In this document: positions 8,428 to 15,976 of the stretch, piece after piece
Position numbering within the stretch: the first letter of the stretch is position 1
Layout of the letters: each line of letters starts with the position of its first letter
DNA from: Agrobacterium tumefaciens
GTDB lineage: Bacteria > Pseudomonadota > Alphaproteobacteria > Rhizobiales > Rhizobiaceae
Length of the DNA: 64,000 nt
Direction of reading: 5' to 3'
Assembly (NCBI GenBank): GCA_017744915.1
Contig: JAGIAH010000013.1
Coordinates: 48,309-112,308, forward strand
The notes under the pieces: model-generated
Told to the model about the DNA's origin: nothing
The model's input: the letters and a program-made list of their open reading frames with translations, nothing else
The model's database searches: none
Made by a program: the position numbers and the translations under genes

Positions 8428-9813
8428 TCAGAGCTTCAGCGCTTTTTTCACAGCATCAGTTGCGACCTTCAACCGGGCGTCATCTCCCCCATAGTTGTCC
8501 CCAATCTTCCCAGATGAGTGGCCTAGAACAAGTTCTCGGTCGGCTGCTGGCACACCAGATGTCCTGAGCCTGTCAGCCATCATGTGACGCAGGGAATGCA
8601 CGGTAATCTTCTTGTCGGTCACACAAGCGCGGACATGCTTCATTAACGCCGCACTGGCTGCGTCCGGGCCTCTGTCGCGACAGTATGCCGAGAACAGCAG
8701 TTTGTCGCTCCCTGCGGCAGCTATAGCCTCTTTAGTGGCATTCAGTGCATCTCCGAGCAACGGCACCTTGCGAATGGAGCCTTTTGTCTTCAATCTGCGG
8801 TGAGGGTGAAAGACCAGATTTAAATGCGGCAGCGCGCCTTCGGTCACGGTATCTGCCACCATCAGGCCAGTAACTTCCGCAATGCGGCATCCAGTTCCCT
8901 CTAGAATGCGCCATATCCTTTTCAGGTCTTCATTCCCACGCTCTAGGACACGTGCACGCACCTTAGACAGTTGGTCCGGTGAGAAGGGGAGCCTGTCGTC
9001 TTTCGCCGCTGTTTCCTTCGTGACCGTGAGACCGGCGAACCTATTAACGGTGTCCAACTCAAATTCTTTAATCGCGTGGTTTATCACGGCGTTGATTGTG
9101 TTGAGGTAGCGTTCGGCTGACGATGGCTTAACCCGGTCGAGAAGGGTGTCGCGTACTTCTCGCGCATCCTGTCGGGACAATGCAATAAGCTCAGGGTCAC
9201 GTTCTAATGTGTCAGTGATAAAGGCGAGGGCGCGCTTCGTCTCAAGCTCTTTTTTCTTCTCGTTGGGGCGACCTGAAATCTTTTCCGAAAGATAAAGCCG
9301 TTCCGCATCTTTGAGAGTGGGGTTAGGTCTAGGCAAACGCGCACCGCCTAACAGGCTCCGTGCCAATGCTGTGTCCTGAGCAGACACCCCAATCGGGTAG
9401 CCTCCGTCATCCACCGGGTATTTGCTCATGATGGATTCGGCTATGACAGAGCGTGCTATCTCTTCAGAGCCATTTCCGTCCGGGTCTCCTTCACCTGCCC
9501 AATTCCGATCAAGCTTGAATGAGCGAATCTTTATCGCGGCAGACTGCGCTAGTTCAAATGGAGTGGGTTCCTCGGCGCGTAATGCGGGACTTTCAGATTG
9601 CTTGGTAACGGGTCGCTTCAGGGCTGCGGCTAGTTGGCGTTCGGCTTCTGCGTGGGCGCGGTAATAATTTTTGATCGCCTCGGTTTCAGACGAGCCAAGC
9701 GGAATAACAATCTCAGTCTTGCCTAGAATTTCACGGAGATGAGCAGGGACTTTGCGGCGATAACGCCACCCAGATTTTCCACGTTTCTGAACGTATTGCA
9801 CTTCTAATCTCAT
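8428..9813 (-). CDS. int: Tyrosine site-specific integrase
   Basis: This 461-residue phage-type integrase has an N-terminal arm-binding region (LEVQYVQKRGKSGWRYRRKV), a core-binding helical domain, and a catalytic domain. The catalytic residues are visible: Arg in GTGCRIAEVTGL, HSLRH near the C-terminus, then LGHSSGKIGDNYGG with the nucleophilic Tyr. The frame is open to 9879, but the ATG at 9813 begins the conserved N-terminus. The gene reads away from tRNA-Asn, whose 3' end is 94 bases upstream of the start, the normal layout for elements that insert into tRNA genes. Three GTACC motifs at a 12-base period lie just before the start and may bind the integrase or a repressor. Confidence 0.92.
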   Translation of the reverse strand: MRLEVQYVQKRGKSGWRYRRKVPAHLREILGKTEIVIPLGSSETEAIKNYYRAHAEAERQLAAALKRPVTKQSESPALRAEEPTPFELAQSAAIKIRSFKLDRNWAGEGDPDGNGSEEIARSVIAESIMSKYPVDDGGYPIGVSAQDTALARSLLGGARLPRPNPTLKDAERLYLSEKISGRPNEKKKELETKRALAFITDTLERDPELIALSRQDAREVRDTLLDRVKPSSAERYLNTINAVINHAIKEFELDTVNRFAGLTVTKETAAKDDRLPFSPDQLSKVRARVLERGNEDLKRIWRILEGTGCRIAEVTGLMVADTVTEGALPHLNLVFHPHRRLKTKGSIRKVPLLGDALNATKEAIAAAGSDKLLFSAYCRDRGPDAASAALMKHVRACVTDKKITVHSLRHMMADRLRTSGVPAADRELVLGHSSGKIGDNYGGDDARLKVATDAVKKALKL

Positions 9814-9819
9814 TCTCAG

Positions 9820-9849
9820 GGTACCAATCGGTGTACCGCATGAGGTACC
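9820..9849. repeat. Three GTACC iterons at 12-base spacing upstream of int
   Basis: GTACC occurs at 9821-9825, 9833-9837 and 9845-9849, exactly 12 bases apart; the first and third are full GGTACC palindromes and the middle one is TGTACC. They lie between the integrase start (9813) and the tRNA 3' end (9907). Regular spacing on nearly one helical turn suggests binding of integrase, an excisionase or an int repressor. Confidence 0.5.
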
Positions 9850-9906
9850 TCTAACGAAGCTGCTTTCCTTGCAAGGCAAGGCTTCTAGACGCTGTCAGAA
9901 GAAAAA

Positions 9907-9981
9907 TGGCTCCCCGGGCCGGATTCGAACCGGCGACCTGTCGATTAACAGTCGAATGCTCTACCGCTGAGCTACCAGGGA
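9907..9981 (-). tRNA. tRNA-Asn (GTT)
   Basis: A 75-base cloverleaf with encoded CCA. The acceptor stem TCCCTGG pairs with CCGGGGA, the anticodon stem TTCGA/TCGAC holds the loop CTGTTAA with anticodon GTT, and the T arm is GCCGG-TTCGAAT-CCGGC. Its 3' end points towards the integrase at 8428-9813, so it is very likely the attachment site of the element on the left. The second attachment copy was not found inside the window and is expected beyond position 1. Confidence 0.95.
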
Positions 9982-10011
9982 ACGTGCGCTGCTTGGCGCG
10001 GTGTGAGCGGG

Positions 10012-10040
10012 GTAATACAAATGCTTTTCCGATTTGCCAA
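10012..10040 (-). promoter_or_regulatory. Housekeeping promoter of tRNA-Asn
   Basis: On the minus strand TTGGCA (10035-10040) and TATTAC (10012-10017) are separated by 17 bases, matching a sigma-70-type promoter. The predicted transcript would start near 10005, about 24 bases before the mature tRNA end at 9981. The sequence match and position support the call; no start site is proven. Confidence 0.6.
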
Positions 10041-10157
10041 GCGGTTTTTTTAAAAAAAACGCATTCCTCTTGTTTTATCCCTCCGAAGTCCCGATTTTCC
10101 GGGCTTATCGACGGTGAAAAAATTATCCACAGGCCAGATGCAAAAGGGCAGGATGGA

Positions 10158-10442
10158 ATGAAATTCGGTATGGACCACAGAACGCATCGCCTCAATGTCG
10201 GAAAATGGAGCGTTGCAATGCCGCGTTCGCGCGTCGGCAGGATCGCGACGGGCTCTGCGCTGGTGGTGGGCGGAACGCTGGGGTTCCTGCCGGTTCTCGG
10301 TTTCTGGATGATTCCGCTCGGTCTTGTGGTGCTGTCCCACGATTTGCCGGCGGTTCGCCGCCAGCGGCGTCGGCTGGCGGTCTGGTGGGCATCGCGGCAG
10401 AACCGCCGCGACACCCGCAATGGCGGCCGCCGGCAGCCTTAA
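10158..10442 (+). CDS. Small membrane protein, PGPGW-like
   Basis: A 94-residue protein with a central hydrophobic region TGSALVVGGTLGFLPVLGFW followed by MIPLGLVVLSHDLPAVRRQR, then a basic tail. The pattern of two short helices split by a Gly/Pro turn and followed by Arg-rich residues resembles the PGPGW family of small transmembrane proteins, though the exact PGPGW core reads LPVLGFW. The start at 10158 follows AGGATGGA; an in-frame ATG at 10170 is possible. It converges on and overlaps by four bases the ExoD-type gene at 10439. Function is unknown. Confidence 0.65.
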   Translation: MKFGMDHRTHRLNVGKWSVAMPRSRVGRIATGSALVVGGTLGFLPVLGFWMIPLGLVVLSHDLPAVRRQRRRLAVWWASRQNRRDTRNGGRRQP

Positions 10443-11083
10443 CCGCCGATGGAGCTGCTGATGCCCTGGCCGGCCCAGAAGGCGGCATAGGCGAGGGCGG
10501 CGAAATAGATCGCTGTGAGGCCGAGAAACAGGTAACCGCCGAGTACGGTGAGGCCGTCCCTCTGGATCATGCCGGCCGATAAAAGCAGGATGGCGACGCC
10601 GGGCAGGGTGTTGGAGAAGGGAATGAAGCCGAGCGGCATCATCAGCAACACGCCCGCCGTCATCAGGGCAAGCCCGTTCATCCTGTTGGCGATGATGCCC
10701 GTCGTCAGCGCGGGGATGCGCGGACGGATGAAGCCATCGAGCTTGGAGACGATGGCGACGCCTTTTTGAAGTGCGGGAACGAGCTTTGCCGTTTCCATCT
10801 GCCGGTCGAGGATCTTTGCGGGCAGCCAGGGCAGGCGGTTGAGGGTGATCGCCAGGCTGACGAGGATGATCGCTGCGCCGAAAACGGTGCTGACGCCGGG
10901 AATGGATACCGGAATGAGAAAGGGTAGAGAGGCGATCGCGCAGATGAGCAAGAGGCCCTGTTCGCCGATTGCTTCCATCAACTCGCGCAACGTGATCGTC
11001 TGGCCCTGCAGCTTTCCTATCAGCTTCTCAAGCGTCGTGCTGAGCTTCTCAGACGTATCAGTGAATGCGAATTCGTTCGTCAT
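10439..11083 (-). CDS. exoD: ExoD family membrane protein
   Basis: This 214-residue protein matches the ExoD family first described for exopolysaccharide synthesis in Sinorhizobium. It has an N-terminal helical stretch (LSTTLEKLIGKLQGQTITL), then GLLLICAIASLPFLIPVSIPG, the family hallmark, a central LNRLPWLPAKILDRQ, and hydrophobic helices up to the end, including MPLGFIPFSNTLPGVAILLL. It is an inner-membrane protein. The start at 11083 is preceded by GGGAAGC; an upstream start at 11125 adds residues not typical of the family. No exo genes are next to it, so a direct role in polysaccharide synthesis here is only inferred from the family. Confidence 0.85.
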   Translation of the reverse strand: MTNEFAFTDTSEKLSTTLEKLIGKLQGQTITLRELMEAIGEQGLLLICAIASLPFLIPVSIPGVSTVFGAAIILVSLAITLNRLPWLPAKILDRQMETAKLVPALQKGVAIVSKLDGFIRPRIPALTTGIIANRMNGLALMTAGVLLMMPLGFIPFSNTLPGVAILLLSAGMIQRDGLTVLGGYLFLGLTAIYFAALAYAAFWAGQGISSSIGG

Positions 11084-11193
11084 GCTGCTTCCCGGACGTT
11101 GTTTAACTCCCGGGGGTGATATCATTCATCCGGCCACATGCCTATCTCCGATGGAAAATCGGCATCGTCACGGCAGCCGTTCATTGGCTTCCG

Positions 11194-11295
11194 CTAATGG
11201 GAAACCCAGTTGCTGTAAGCGCCTGCAAGAAGCACAATCAGCAGTATGACAAGTATGACCGGATTGATCGACGTAATGAAGTTTACATATTCCAT
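11194..11295 (-). CDS. 33-residue single-helix membrane peptide
   Basis: A very short gene starting MEYVNFITSINP and continuing VILVILLIVLLAG, one clear membrane helix, then AYSNWVSH. The ribosome binding site is GAGGAGG seven bases before the ATG, about the strongest in the window, which is the main reason to believe it. The codon pattern is consistent with translation. It lies alone between ExoD and the YqaA-like gene, upstream of ExoD on the same strand with a 110-base gap, so it may share its transcript. The function is unknown; peptides of this form often bind larger membrane proteins. Confidence 0.65.
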   Translation of the reverse strand: MEYVNFITSINPVILVILLIVLLAGAYSNWVSH

Positions 11296-11596
11296 GATAA
11301 CTTCCTCCTCTTTCCTCCACGTCTCATTCTACAGCAAAAAGGCGAGTTCATCTACCACAGGGTGAAATTTCGCATCGCAGCAACCGTCTATCGCCGGGGG
11401 TTGGAATCGCTTGCCTTTCCTGCTTTTTGCAATGCAGAATAAATTATCCGCCCTTTGCCATCCTCTTGCCTTGTCTCTCATCCTCTTTTCGCAGCTGTCC
11501 GCCCGCCGCCATCGGCAAAATGCAATATAAGCCTTGCTGAAAGGCTTCATCTTCCGCCCGCCTTCACTCCGCAATGCTCTTCCCCGGGGATATGAA
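11296..11596. other. Intergenic region, divergent promoters
   Basis: About 300 bases without a believable gene. It separates the minus-strand 33-residue peptide from the plus-strand YqaA-like gene and should contain both promoters. I see no terminator hairpin, repeat or RNA structure in it. Confidence 0.4.
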
Positions 11597-12184
11597 ATGC
11601 TGAAAAACCTCTATGCCTGGACGATGGCGCTGGCCGCCCGCAAAACCGCCGTCTGGTGGCTTGCGATCGTCGCCTTCGTGGAAAGCTCCGTCTTCGTCGT
11701 GCCTGCGGATGTGCTGTTCCTGCCCATGGTGCTGGCCAAGCCGAAAAAGGCGATGTTTTATGCACTGGTGGCAACCGTCGCCTCGGTTCTCGGTGGCATT
11801 GCCGGCTGGTTTCTCGGCCATTACGCCTTTGAGAGCGTCGCGCGGCCCATTCTCGAATTTTACGGCAAGCTCGACAGTTTCGAGCATCTCAAGAGTTCGG
11901 TGAATTACGAAACCATCATTCTCCTGCTGGTGACATCAGGGCTCGCGCATCTGCCGCCGATCAAGGTCGTCACGATTCTTTCCGGCGCGGCCAATATCAG
12001 CCTCGGCCTGTTCATTCTTTCGGCCGTCGTCACACGCGGCGCCCGTTTTTTCATCCTCGCAGGACTGCTGCAGAAATACGGGGAATCGGTGCGCCATTTC
12101 ATCGAAAAACGCCTCGGCGTCATAACGGCGGCAGCGGCAGGCGCCCTCATTGCGGTCTATGCGGTTTACGTTTTCGTGCGTTGA
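11597..12184 (+). CDS. YqaA/DedA-like membrane protein (VTT domain)
   Basis: A 195-residue protein with about four membrane segments. AIVAFVESSVFVVPADVLFLP near residues 20-40 carries the acidic and Pro residues typical of the VTT/SNARE-associated family, and VTSGLAHLPPIKVVTILSGA is the second re-entrant half; VTRGARFFILAGLLQKYG follows. DedA/YqaA relatives are half-transporters or lipid scramblases involved in membrane homeostasis. The start at 11597 is chosen because GGGGAT precedes it and it begins the conserved N-terminus. It has no close partner gene. Confidence 0.85.
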   Translation: MLKNLYAWTMALAARKTAVWWLAIVAFVESSVFVVPADVLFLPMVLAKPKKAMFYALVATVASVLGGIAGWFLGHYAFESVARPILEFYGKLDSFEHLKSSVNYETIILLLVTSGLAHLPPIKVVTILSGAANISLGLFILSAVVTRGARFFILAGLLQKYGESVRHFIEKRLGVITAAAAGALIAVYAVYVFVR

Positions 12185-12399
12185 CGGGAATAGGACGGCG
12201 AAAAATCTGTGCGGTTTTCACCTGAGGTCCCGCCGGACTTTATCGATGTGAATCAGGATGATTTCGGATCCGCCGGGGCCGAAATCACCTTAAGCCGGGC
12301 GCGATTTTTCTACTCTTACAATACTGTCGCATAACTTTCAGCTTACTGTCAGAATCCGTCTGTATCGGTTCTCTCGTTCAATCAGAGGGCCGTCTTATT

Positions 12400-12987
12400 A
12401 TGAGAAGATTTTGGAAGTGCTCCTTTTGGGGCATGGGCATTGCTGTGCTTGCCACAGGCGGTTATCTCTACGGCATTCAGCTCCTGGGCAATTTTCATGA
12501 GGTGGTGGCGGGGCAACTTTATCGCTCCAACCAGCCGAGTACCGAGGAACTTGTCCGCTATACCAAGGATTACGGTATCAGGACCGTCATCAATCTGCGC
12601 GGCGCCAACGAATCCAAGGCCTGGTATCAGGGAGAGGTCGAAACCTCGCGTCAGCTTGGACTGAATCACATCGATTTCGGCATGTCGGCCAGCCAGGAAC
12701 TCGACATGAACAGGGTCAACGAGCTGGTCGCGATCATGCGTGACGCGCCGAAACCCATCCTTATCCATTGCAAGGCCGGCGCAGACAGGACAGGCCTCGC
12801 GACTGCGCTCTATCTCAGCCGCGTTGCGGGGCTCGACGAAGAACAGGCGGAAAGCCAGCTTTCCTTCCGCTTCGGCCATATCGGCATCCCTTATCTGTCG
12901 GAAACCTACGCCATGGACCGGACCTGGGAAAACGCGGAAAAACTCCCCATCATCGACGACGTCGCCATTGCATCCAACGAGTACTGA
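12400..12987 (+). CDS. Dual-specificity/tyrosine protein phosphatase, membrane-anchored
   Basis: A 195-residue protein with an N-terminal membrane anchor (GMGIAVLATGGYLYGIQLL) and a phosphatase domain outside it. The active site HCKAGADRTG near residue 124 is the C-x5-R signature of cysteine phosphatases. GQLYRSNQPSTEEL and GIRTVINLRG are the usual N-terminal blocks of dual-specificity enzymes in bacteria. With the anchor, the enzyme probably works in the periplasm. The substrate is unknown. It is transcribed alone, 215 bases after the YqaA-like gene. Confidence 0.88.
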   Translation: MRRFWKCSFWGMGIAVLATGGYLYGIQLLGNFHEVVAGQLYRSNQPSTEELVRYTKDYGIRTVINLRGANESKAWYQGEVETSRQLGLNHIDFGMSASQELDMNRVNELVAIMRDAPKPILIHCKAGADRTGLATALYLSRVAGLDEEQAESQLSFRFGHIGIPYLSETYAMDRTWENAEKLPIIDDVAIASNEY

Positions 12988-13178
12988 AAGCGGCTTCCGG
13001 CACGCTGCCTGCATGATGATCTGAACGGATTTTGCGTTCCGTCCTGATGATGCATGTCATAGGGGCTGGCGCAAAGCCGCGAATTGCGGCTGGCTGGCTG
13101 AACACGCACCGGCACTACGCCATTCCTCACGCTCCACAAGCTGCACCCAAAACGGCTTGTGGAGTGCAAGCCTTCGGT

Positions 13179-13382
13179 TCAATCGCGCCCGATATCCGGC
13201 GTCCATCCGCGCGTATATCCCTTTCCCATGATGGCAACCGCAAGGGAAAGCTGTTCCTGCAAATGCTCGATTTCGCCGAGAAGAGCTTCGACAGCAGCCT
13301 TCGCATCGCCGTCATGACACTGGATGATATATCCCGCTATGTCGTCAGGCCGCATCGGGGTGATTTTTTCAGCGTTGGACAT
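13179..13382 (-). CDS. Small conserved-looking protein, 67 aa
   Basis: A soluble 67-residue protein starting MSNAEKITPMRPDDIAGYII and containing a helix HDGDAKAAVEALLGEIEHLQ that could form a coiled coil. GAGAGG precedes the start by about ten bases. There is no known motif that I can name; the size and shape are like many small rhizobial regulators or adaptor proteins. It stands alone on the minus strand between the phosphatase and the 86-residue gene at 13578. Confidence 0.6.
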   Translation of the reverse strand: MSNAEKITPMRPDDIAGYIIQCHDGDAKAAVEALLGEIEHLQEQLSLAVAIMGKGYTRGWTPDIGRD

Positions 13383-13577
13383 ATTGGATGACCTCTCTTT
13401 TGTTCACTAAATGTTCTAATTTTAGCGGAGAGTCAACAAGGCAAATATGCGCGGTCTTTCGACAGTCGGCGGCTTTGGAATTGAGGTTTTTCAGAAATTC
13501 AACCGGAAAATGCTCAGGAGAACGGCCGCAGCGCGGGATTCCTGCCCAAAATCCCTGCGGTGCCGCGAAATCAAACG

Positions 13578-13838
13578 TCAATGAACTGACGGGTCCTCGC
13601 CATCCAGGAAACTGCGAATCCCGTCTTTCTCGCAGGTGGCCAGAAATTCTTCCCAGGCGTCCTTGTCTGTCGCGAAAGGTTCATCCCAGGTGGTGACATC
13701 GTCGTGCTCGCTGATAACCTCGAGCGTCCAATCCTGCTGGGTGCCAGCGGGCCGGTAGATATCAACGAGGACCGTGATACCCTCATCTTCAAACTCGCCC
13801 GAGAATTCCGAGTGTTCTATTTTCGGTTTTTTAGCCAT
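13578..13838 (-). CDS. Small acidic hypothetical protein, 86 aa
   Basis: An acidic soluble protein beginning MAKKPKIEHSEFSGEFEDEG, then ITVLVDIYRPAG, WTLEVISEHDDVTTWDEPF and a helix ending DGIRSFLDGEDPSVH. It looks like a compact alpha/beta domain with a conserved-looking Trp-rich core. The ATG at 13838 is preceded by GAGGTG and is preferred over the longer frame to 13877. I do not know the family. It lies between a 67-residue gene and tRNA-Pro, on the minus strand. Confidence 0.65.
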   Translation of the reverse strand: MAKKPKIEHSEFSGEFEDEGITVLVDIYRPAGTQQDWTLEVISEHDDVTTWDEPFATDKDAWEEFLATCEKDGIRSFLDGEDPSVH

Positions 13839-13975
13839 CCCGGCACACCTCATTCTCAGGCTTTGATAAACGCACACCCGAACCGGATCTGTTAAATTCG
13901 CGCGTGGCGCCGCTTACAAGAGAACTGAAACAAATATAGCCAGCTCTGGGGGAACTGGCTATCTATCTGATTTAA

Positions 13976-14052
<77 letters not shown>

Positions 14053-14282
14053 AACCTGAAAGCCGTTTATATATAAGCCAGTTAGGGCGCAAGCGGAAAA
14101 TGGTCTTTTCATAAAAAAAGGAGCAAAGGGTGTGGACGGCGGGGAAGGGACCGAAACGGGGCGGGGTTTCCCGGCGTGAGAGGCCGTCAAACGCCTGACA
14201 CATCCTCTTTTCATCATTGCCGGAACAAGCCGCCCGCTTCGGCGTTCAATCGCAGCGGAATTGAAACTCAGGGAGACGAATT

Positions 14283-14819
14283 ATGTCTGAACTCGTCGTT
14301 GTTGGTTTTGACGGAACGGAAGAGGCCGATCGGGTCCTTCTGAAGCTTGCTGGCCTGAAGAAGGAATATCTGGTCGATCTGGAGGATGCCGTGGTTGTCG
14401 TGCGCGATGAAAACGGCAAGGTGCATCTGAAGCAGAGCGTCAATCTGACGGCGATCGGCGCAAGCTCCGGTTTCCTGTCCGGCGGCCTGTGGGGCGGTCT
14501 CGTCGGCCTGCTGTTCCTCAATCCGCTGGCGGGTTTTGCCATCGGCGGCGCGATTGGCGCCGGCACGGGCGCGCTGGCGGGATCGTTGACGGATTTCGGC
14601 ATCGATGACGATTTCATCAAGTCGCTCGGCGAGACCATTCCCAATGGCTCTTCGGCGCTGTTCGTGCTGATCCGCAAGGTGCAGCCGGAAAAGGTGCTGG
14701 CGGAACTCGAAGGACTGCGCGGGCGGGTCATCAAGACCTCGCTTTCGCCGGCGCAGGAAGCACAGCTGCAAAAGGCGCTTTCCGGCGGAACCGAACCAGC
14801 CGCCGCGCCCGCCATCTGA
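14283..14819 (+). CDS. DUF1269 membrane protein
   Basis: A 178-residue protein with an alpha/beta N-terminus (MSELVVVGFDGTEEADRVLL), a Gly-rich membrane region (GASSGFLSGGLWGGLVGLLF and GFAIGGAIGAGTGALAG), then IDDDFIKSLGETIPNGSSAL and FVLIRKVQPEKVLAEL. This order is that of the DUF1269 family, found widely in bacteria and linked by some authors to stress responses; its role is not established. A ribosome binding site GGGAGACG precedes the start. It is the only gene on the plus strand here and ends 65 bases before the convergent gene at 14884. Confidence 0.85.
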   Translation: MSELVVVGFDGTEEADRVLLKLAGLKKEYLVDLEDAVVVVRDENGKVHLKQSVNLTAIGASSGFLSGGLWGGLVGLLFLNPLAGFAIGGAIGAGTGALAGSLTDFGIDDDFIKSLGETIPNGSSALFVLIRKVQPEKVLAELEGLRGRVIKTSLSPAQEAQLQKALSGGTEPAAAPAI

Positions 14820-14883
14820 ATGGGTGAGGTCAGGAACGCTGCGGCATGTTTTACGCCGCAGCGGTTCGTTCAGCCATGTGGGC

Positions 14884-15528
14884 CTATACCGTCAGGGTAC
14901 CATTTTTCGCCTGTGGCCAGGTGAGATAATAATAGCGGCTGCCGACGCTGCCGAAAAACGCATTGTCGCCGGAAATATTATCGACATAAGCGCCGCTGGC
15001 GCCCTTGGCATAGGCTGAGCCGTCGCGTTTGAGATGGTCTTTCAGAAAGTCGCTCCATCCCGTCAGGGCGATCTCGGTGGCGGGCTTGGACGTGGTTTTC
15101 GTATCGGATGCCACATCCCATGCCTTGATCTGTGCCCCCTCGGCGGGATCGGAGACCGTGAGCGTGCCCGCAGTCAAAGCTTCCAGCATGGCCTTTGCCT
15201 GTGAAGCCTTGTCGGGATCCTTCGCCAGTTCCTCCAGCATCTTCTTCAGGTCCTTCATGAAGTCGGCCTTGCTGATGTCGCCGGAAGAAGGCTGCGTATC
15301 CGTACCGTCGGTCTGGGTATCGTCGCCGGAAGCCTGGCCATATTGCGCCAGAAGCTGTGCCAGCCGGGTATTGGTGGACGAGGAGGCATCGAGCCCATAG
15401 GAGCCAAGGAGAGCCGTCCGCGACGAGGAGGATGCAGCGGCGGAATTGGTGTCCTCCTGCTCCTTGATGACCTTGAGGGCGAGCTTGGTGGCGGTGAGGC
15501 GTGTGGAGAGGTCGATGGAGGAGACCAT
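14884..15528 (-). CDS. Hypothetical protein with Ser/Ala-rich N-terminus
   Basis: A 214-residue protein starting MVSSIDLSTRLTATKLALKV with a helical N-terminus, a low-complexity Ser/Ala/Asp/Thr linker, a lysine-rich helical block (FMKDLKKMLEELAKDPDKAS), and a C-terminal part with many Tyr and Gly residues (SVGSRYYYLTWPQ). No signal peptide or membrane helix is seen. The beginning recalls proteins exported by flagellar-type systems, but that is weak. The start at 15528 has GGAAAC upstream; the frame opens at 15663 without a proper start region. I do not recognise the family. A palindrome-rich leader precedes it. Confidence 0.6.
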   Translation of the reverse strand: MVSSIDLSTRLTATKLALKVIKEQEDTNSAAASSSSRTALLGSYGLDASSSTNTRLAQLLAQYGQASGDDTQTDGTDTQPSSGDISKADFMKDLKKMLEELAKDPDKASQAKAMLEALTAGTLTVSDPAEGAQIKAWDVASDTKTTSKPATEIALTGWSDFLKDHLKRDGSAYAKGASGAYVDNISGDNAFFGSVGSRYYYLTWPQAKNGTLTV

Positions 15529-15623
15529 TGCGCTAACTGTTTCCGTGATCGGGCGATACGCATCATTCGTACCGAGCCGGCTCGGCGGGCATCGATCCCG
15601 CCTTTCGTCTCCTCTCATAAGGA

Positions 15624-15669
15624 GACCGGGCATATCCCGGCCGTCTTCCGGCTTGGGATACACCCGGTC
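15624..15669. repeat. 46-base imperfect palindrome
   Basis: GACCGGG at 15624-15630 pairs with CCCGGTC at 15663-15669, and inside it ATATCCC pairs with GGGATA and CCGtc with a second GC arm, giving a hairpin of about 17-19 pairs with two small internal loops. No T-run follows on either strand, so it is not a typical terminator. Next to it are GAGCCGGCTC (a perfect palindrome) and GGCGGG/CCCGCC arms. It lies upstream of the gene at 14884. It resembles the palindromic intergenic mosaic elements of Rhizobiaceae, or an mRNA leader structure. Confidence 0.55.
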
Positions 15670-15717
15670 TTAATGGTCGGACTTTGCGCGACGCTTGCGT
15701 AGGCGAAACGGCCTGTC

Positions 15718-15740
15718 CCAAAACCGTTGCGCGGTTTTGG
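15718..15740. terminator. Hairpin after the 49-residue gene
   Basis: CCAAAACCG and CGGTTTTGG form a perfect nine-pair stem with a five-base loop, ten bases after the stop of the small gene at 15750. The T residues are inside the stem and no T-run follows, so termination would be weak; it may act as a stabilising 3' hairpin. Confidence 0.4.
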
Positions 15741-15749
15741 AGACGTGCG

Positions 15750-15899
15750 TCAATTCTCCTGAACGGAAACGCCGTTCGGGCCGATATTCATTTCGATCCC
15801 CTTCGGCTTGCTCTCTTCGTGCCAGACATAAATGCCAAGCCCTGCGACAACTACGATGAGTGCGCCGATGATGAGATAGAGATTATTGGTCCGCGTCAT
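15750..15899 (-). CDS. Small single-helix membrane protein, 49 aa
   Basis: Read from ATG at 15899: MTRTNNLYLIIGALIVVVAG, then LGIYVWHEESKPKGIEMNIG, then PNGVSVQEN and stop. One membrane helix (residues 7-25) is followed by a 24-residue polar tail that should lie in the periplasm. GGGGAAA lies about six bases before the start. The gene is intact and looks like a small conserved rhizobial membrane protein, but I cannot name a family. It is located 77 bases after the polysaccharide polymerase gene (15977), on the same strand, and may be the end of that operon. Confidence 0.65.
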   Translation of the reverse strand: MTRTNNLYLIIGALIVVVAGLGIYVWHEESKPKGIEMNIGPNGVSVQEN

Positions 15900-15976
15900 G
15901 GATGTTTCCCCGTTCGACAATCAAAATCGGGGGCTAAACGCATGAAATGGCGTAAGGTTCCGTAAGGGTAAGCGTT

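Noticed and set aside
10439..11083. Part of a full exopolysaccharide cluster around exoD
   Set aside because: No other exo genes are adjacent; the polysaccharide cluster starts 5 kb away and is of a different type.
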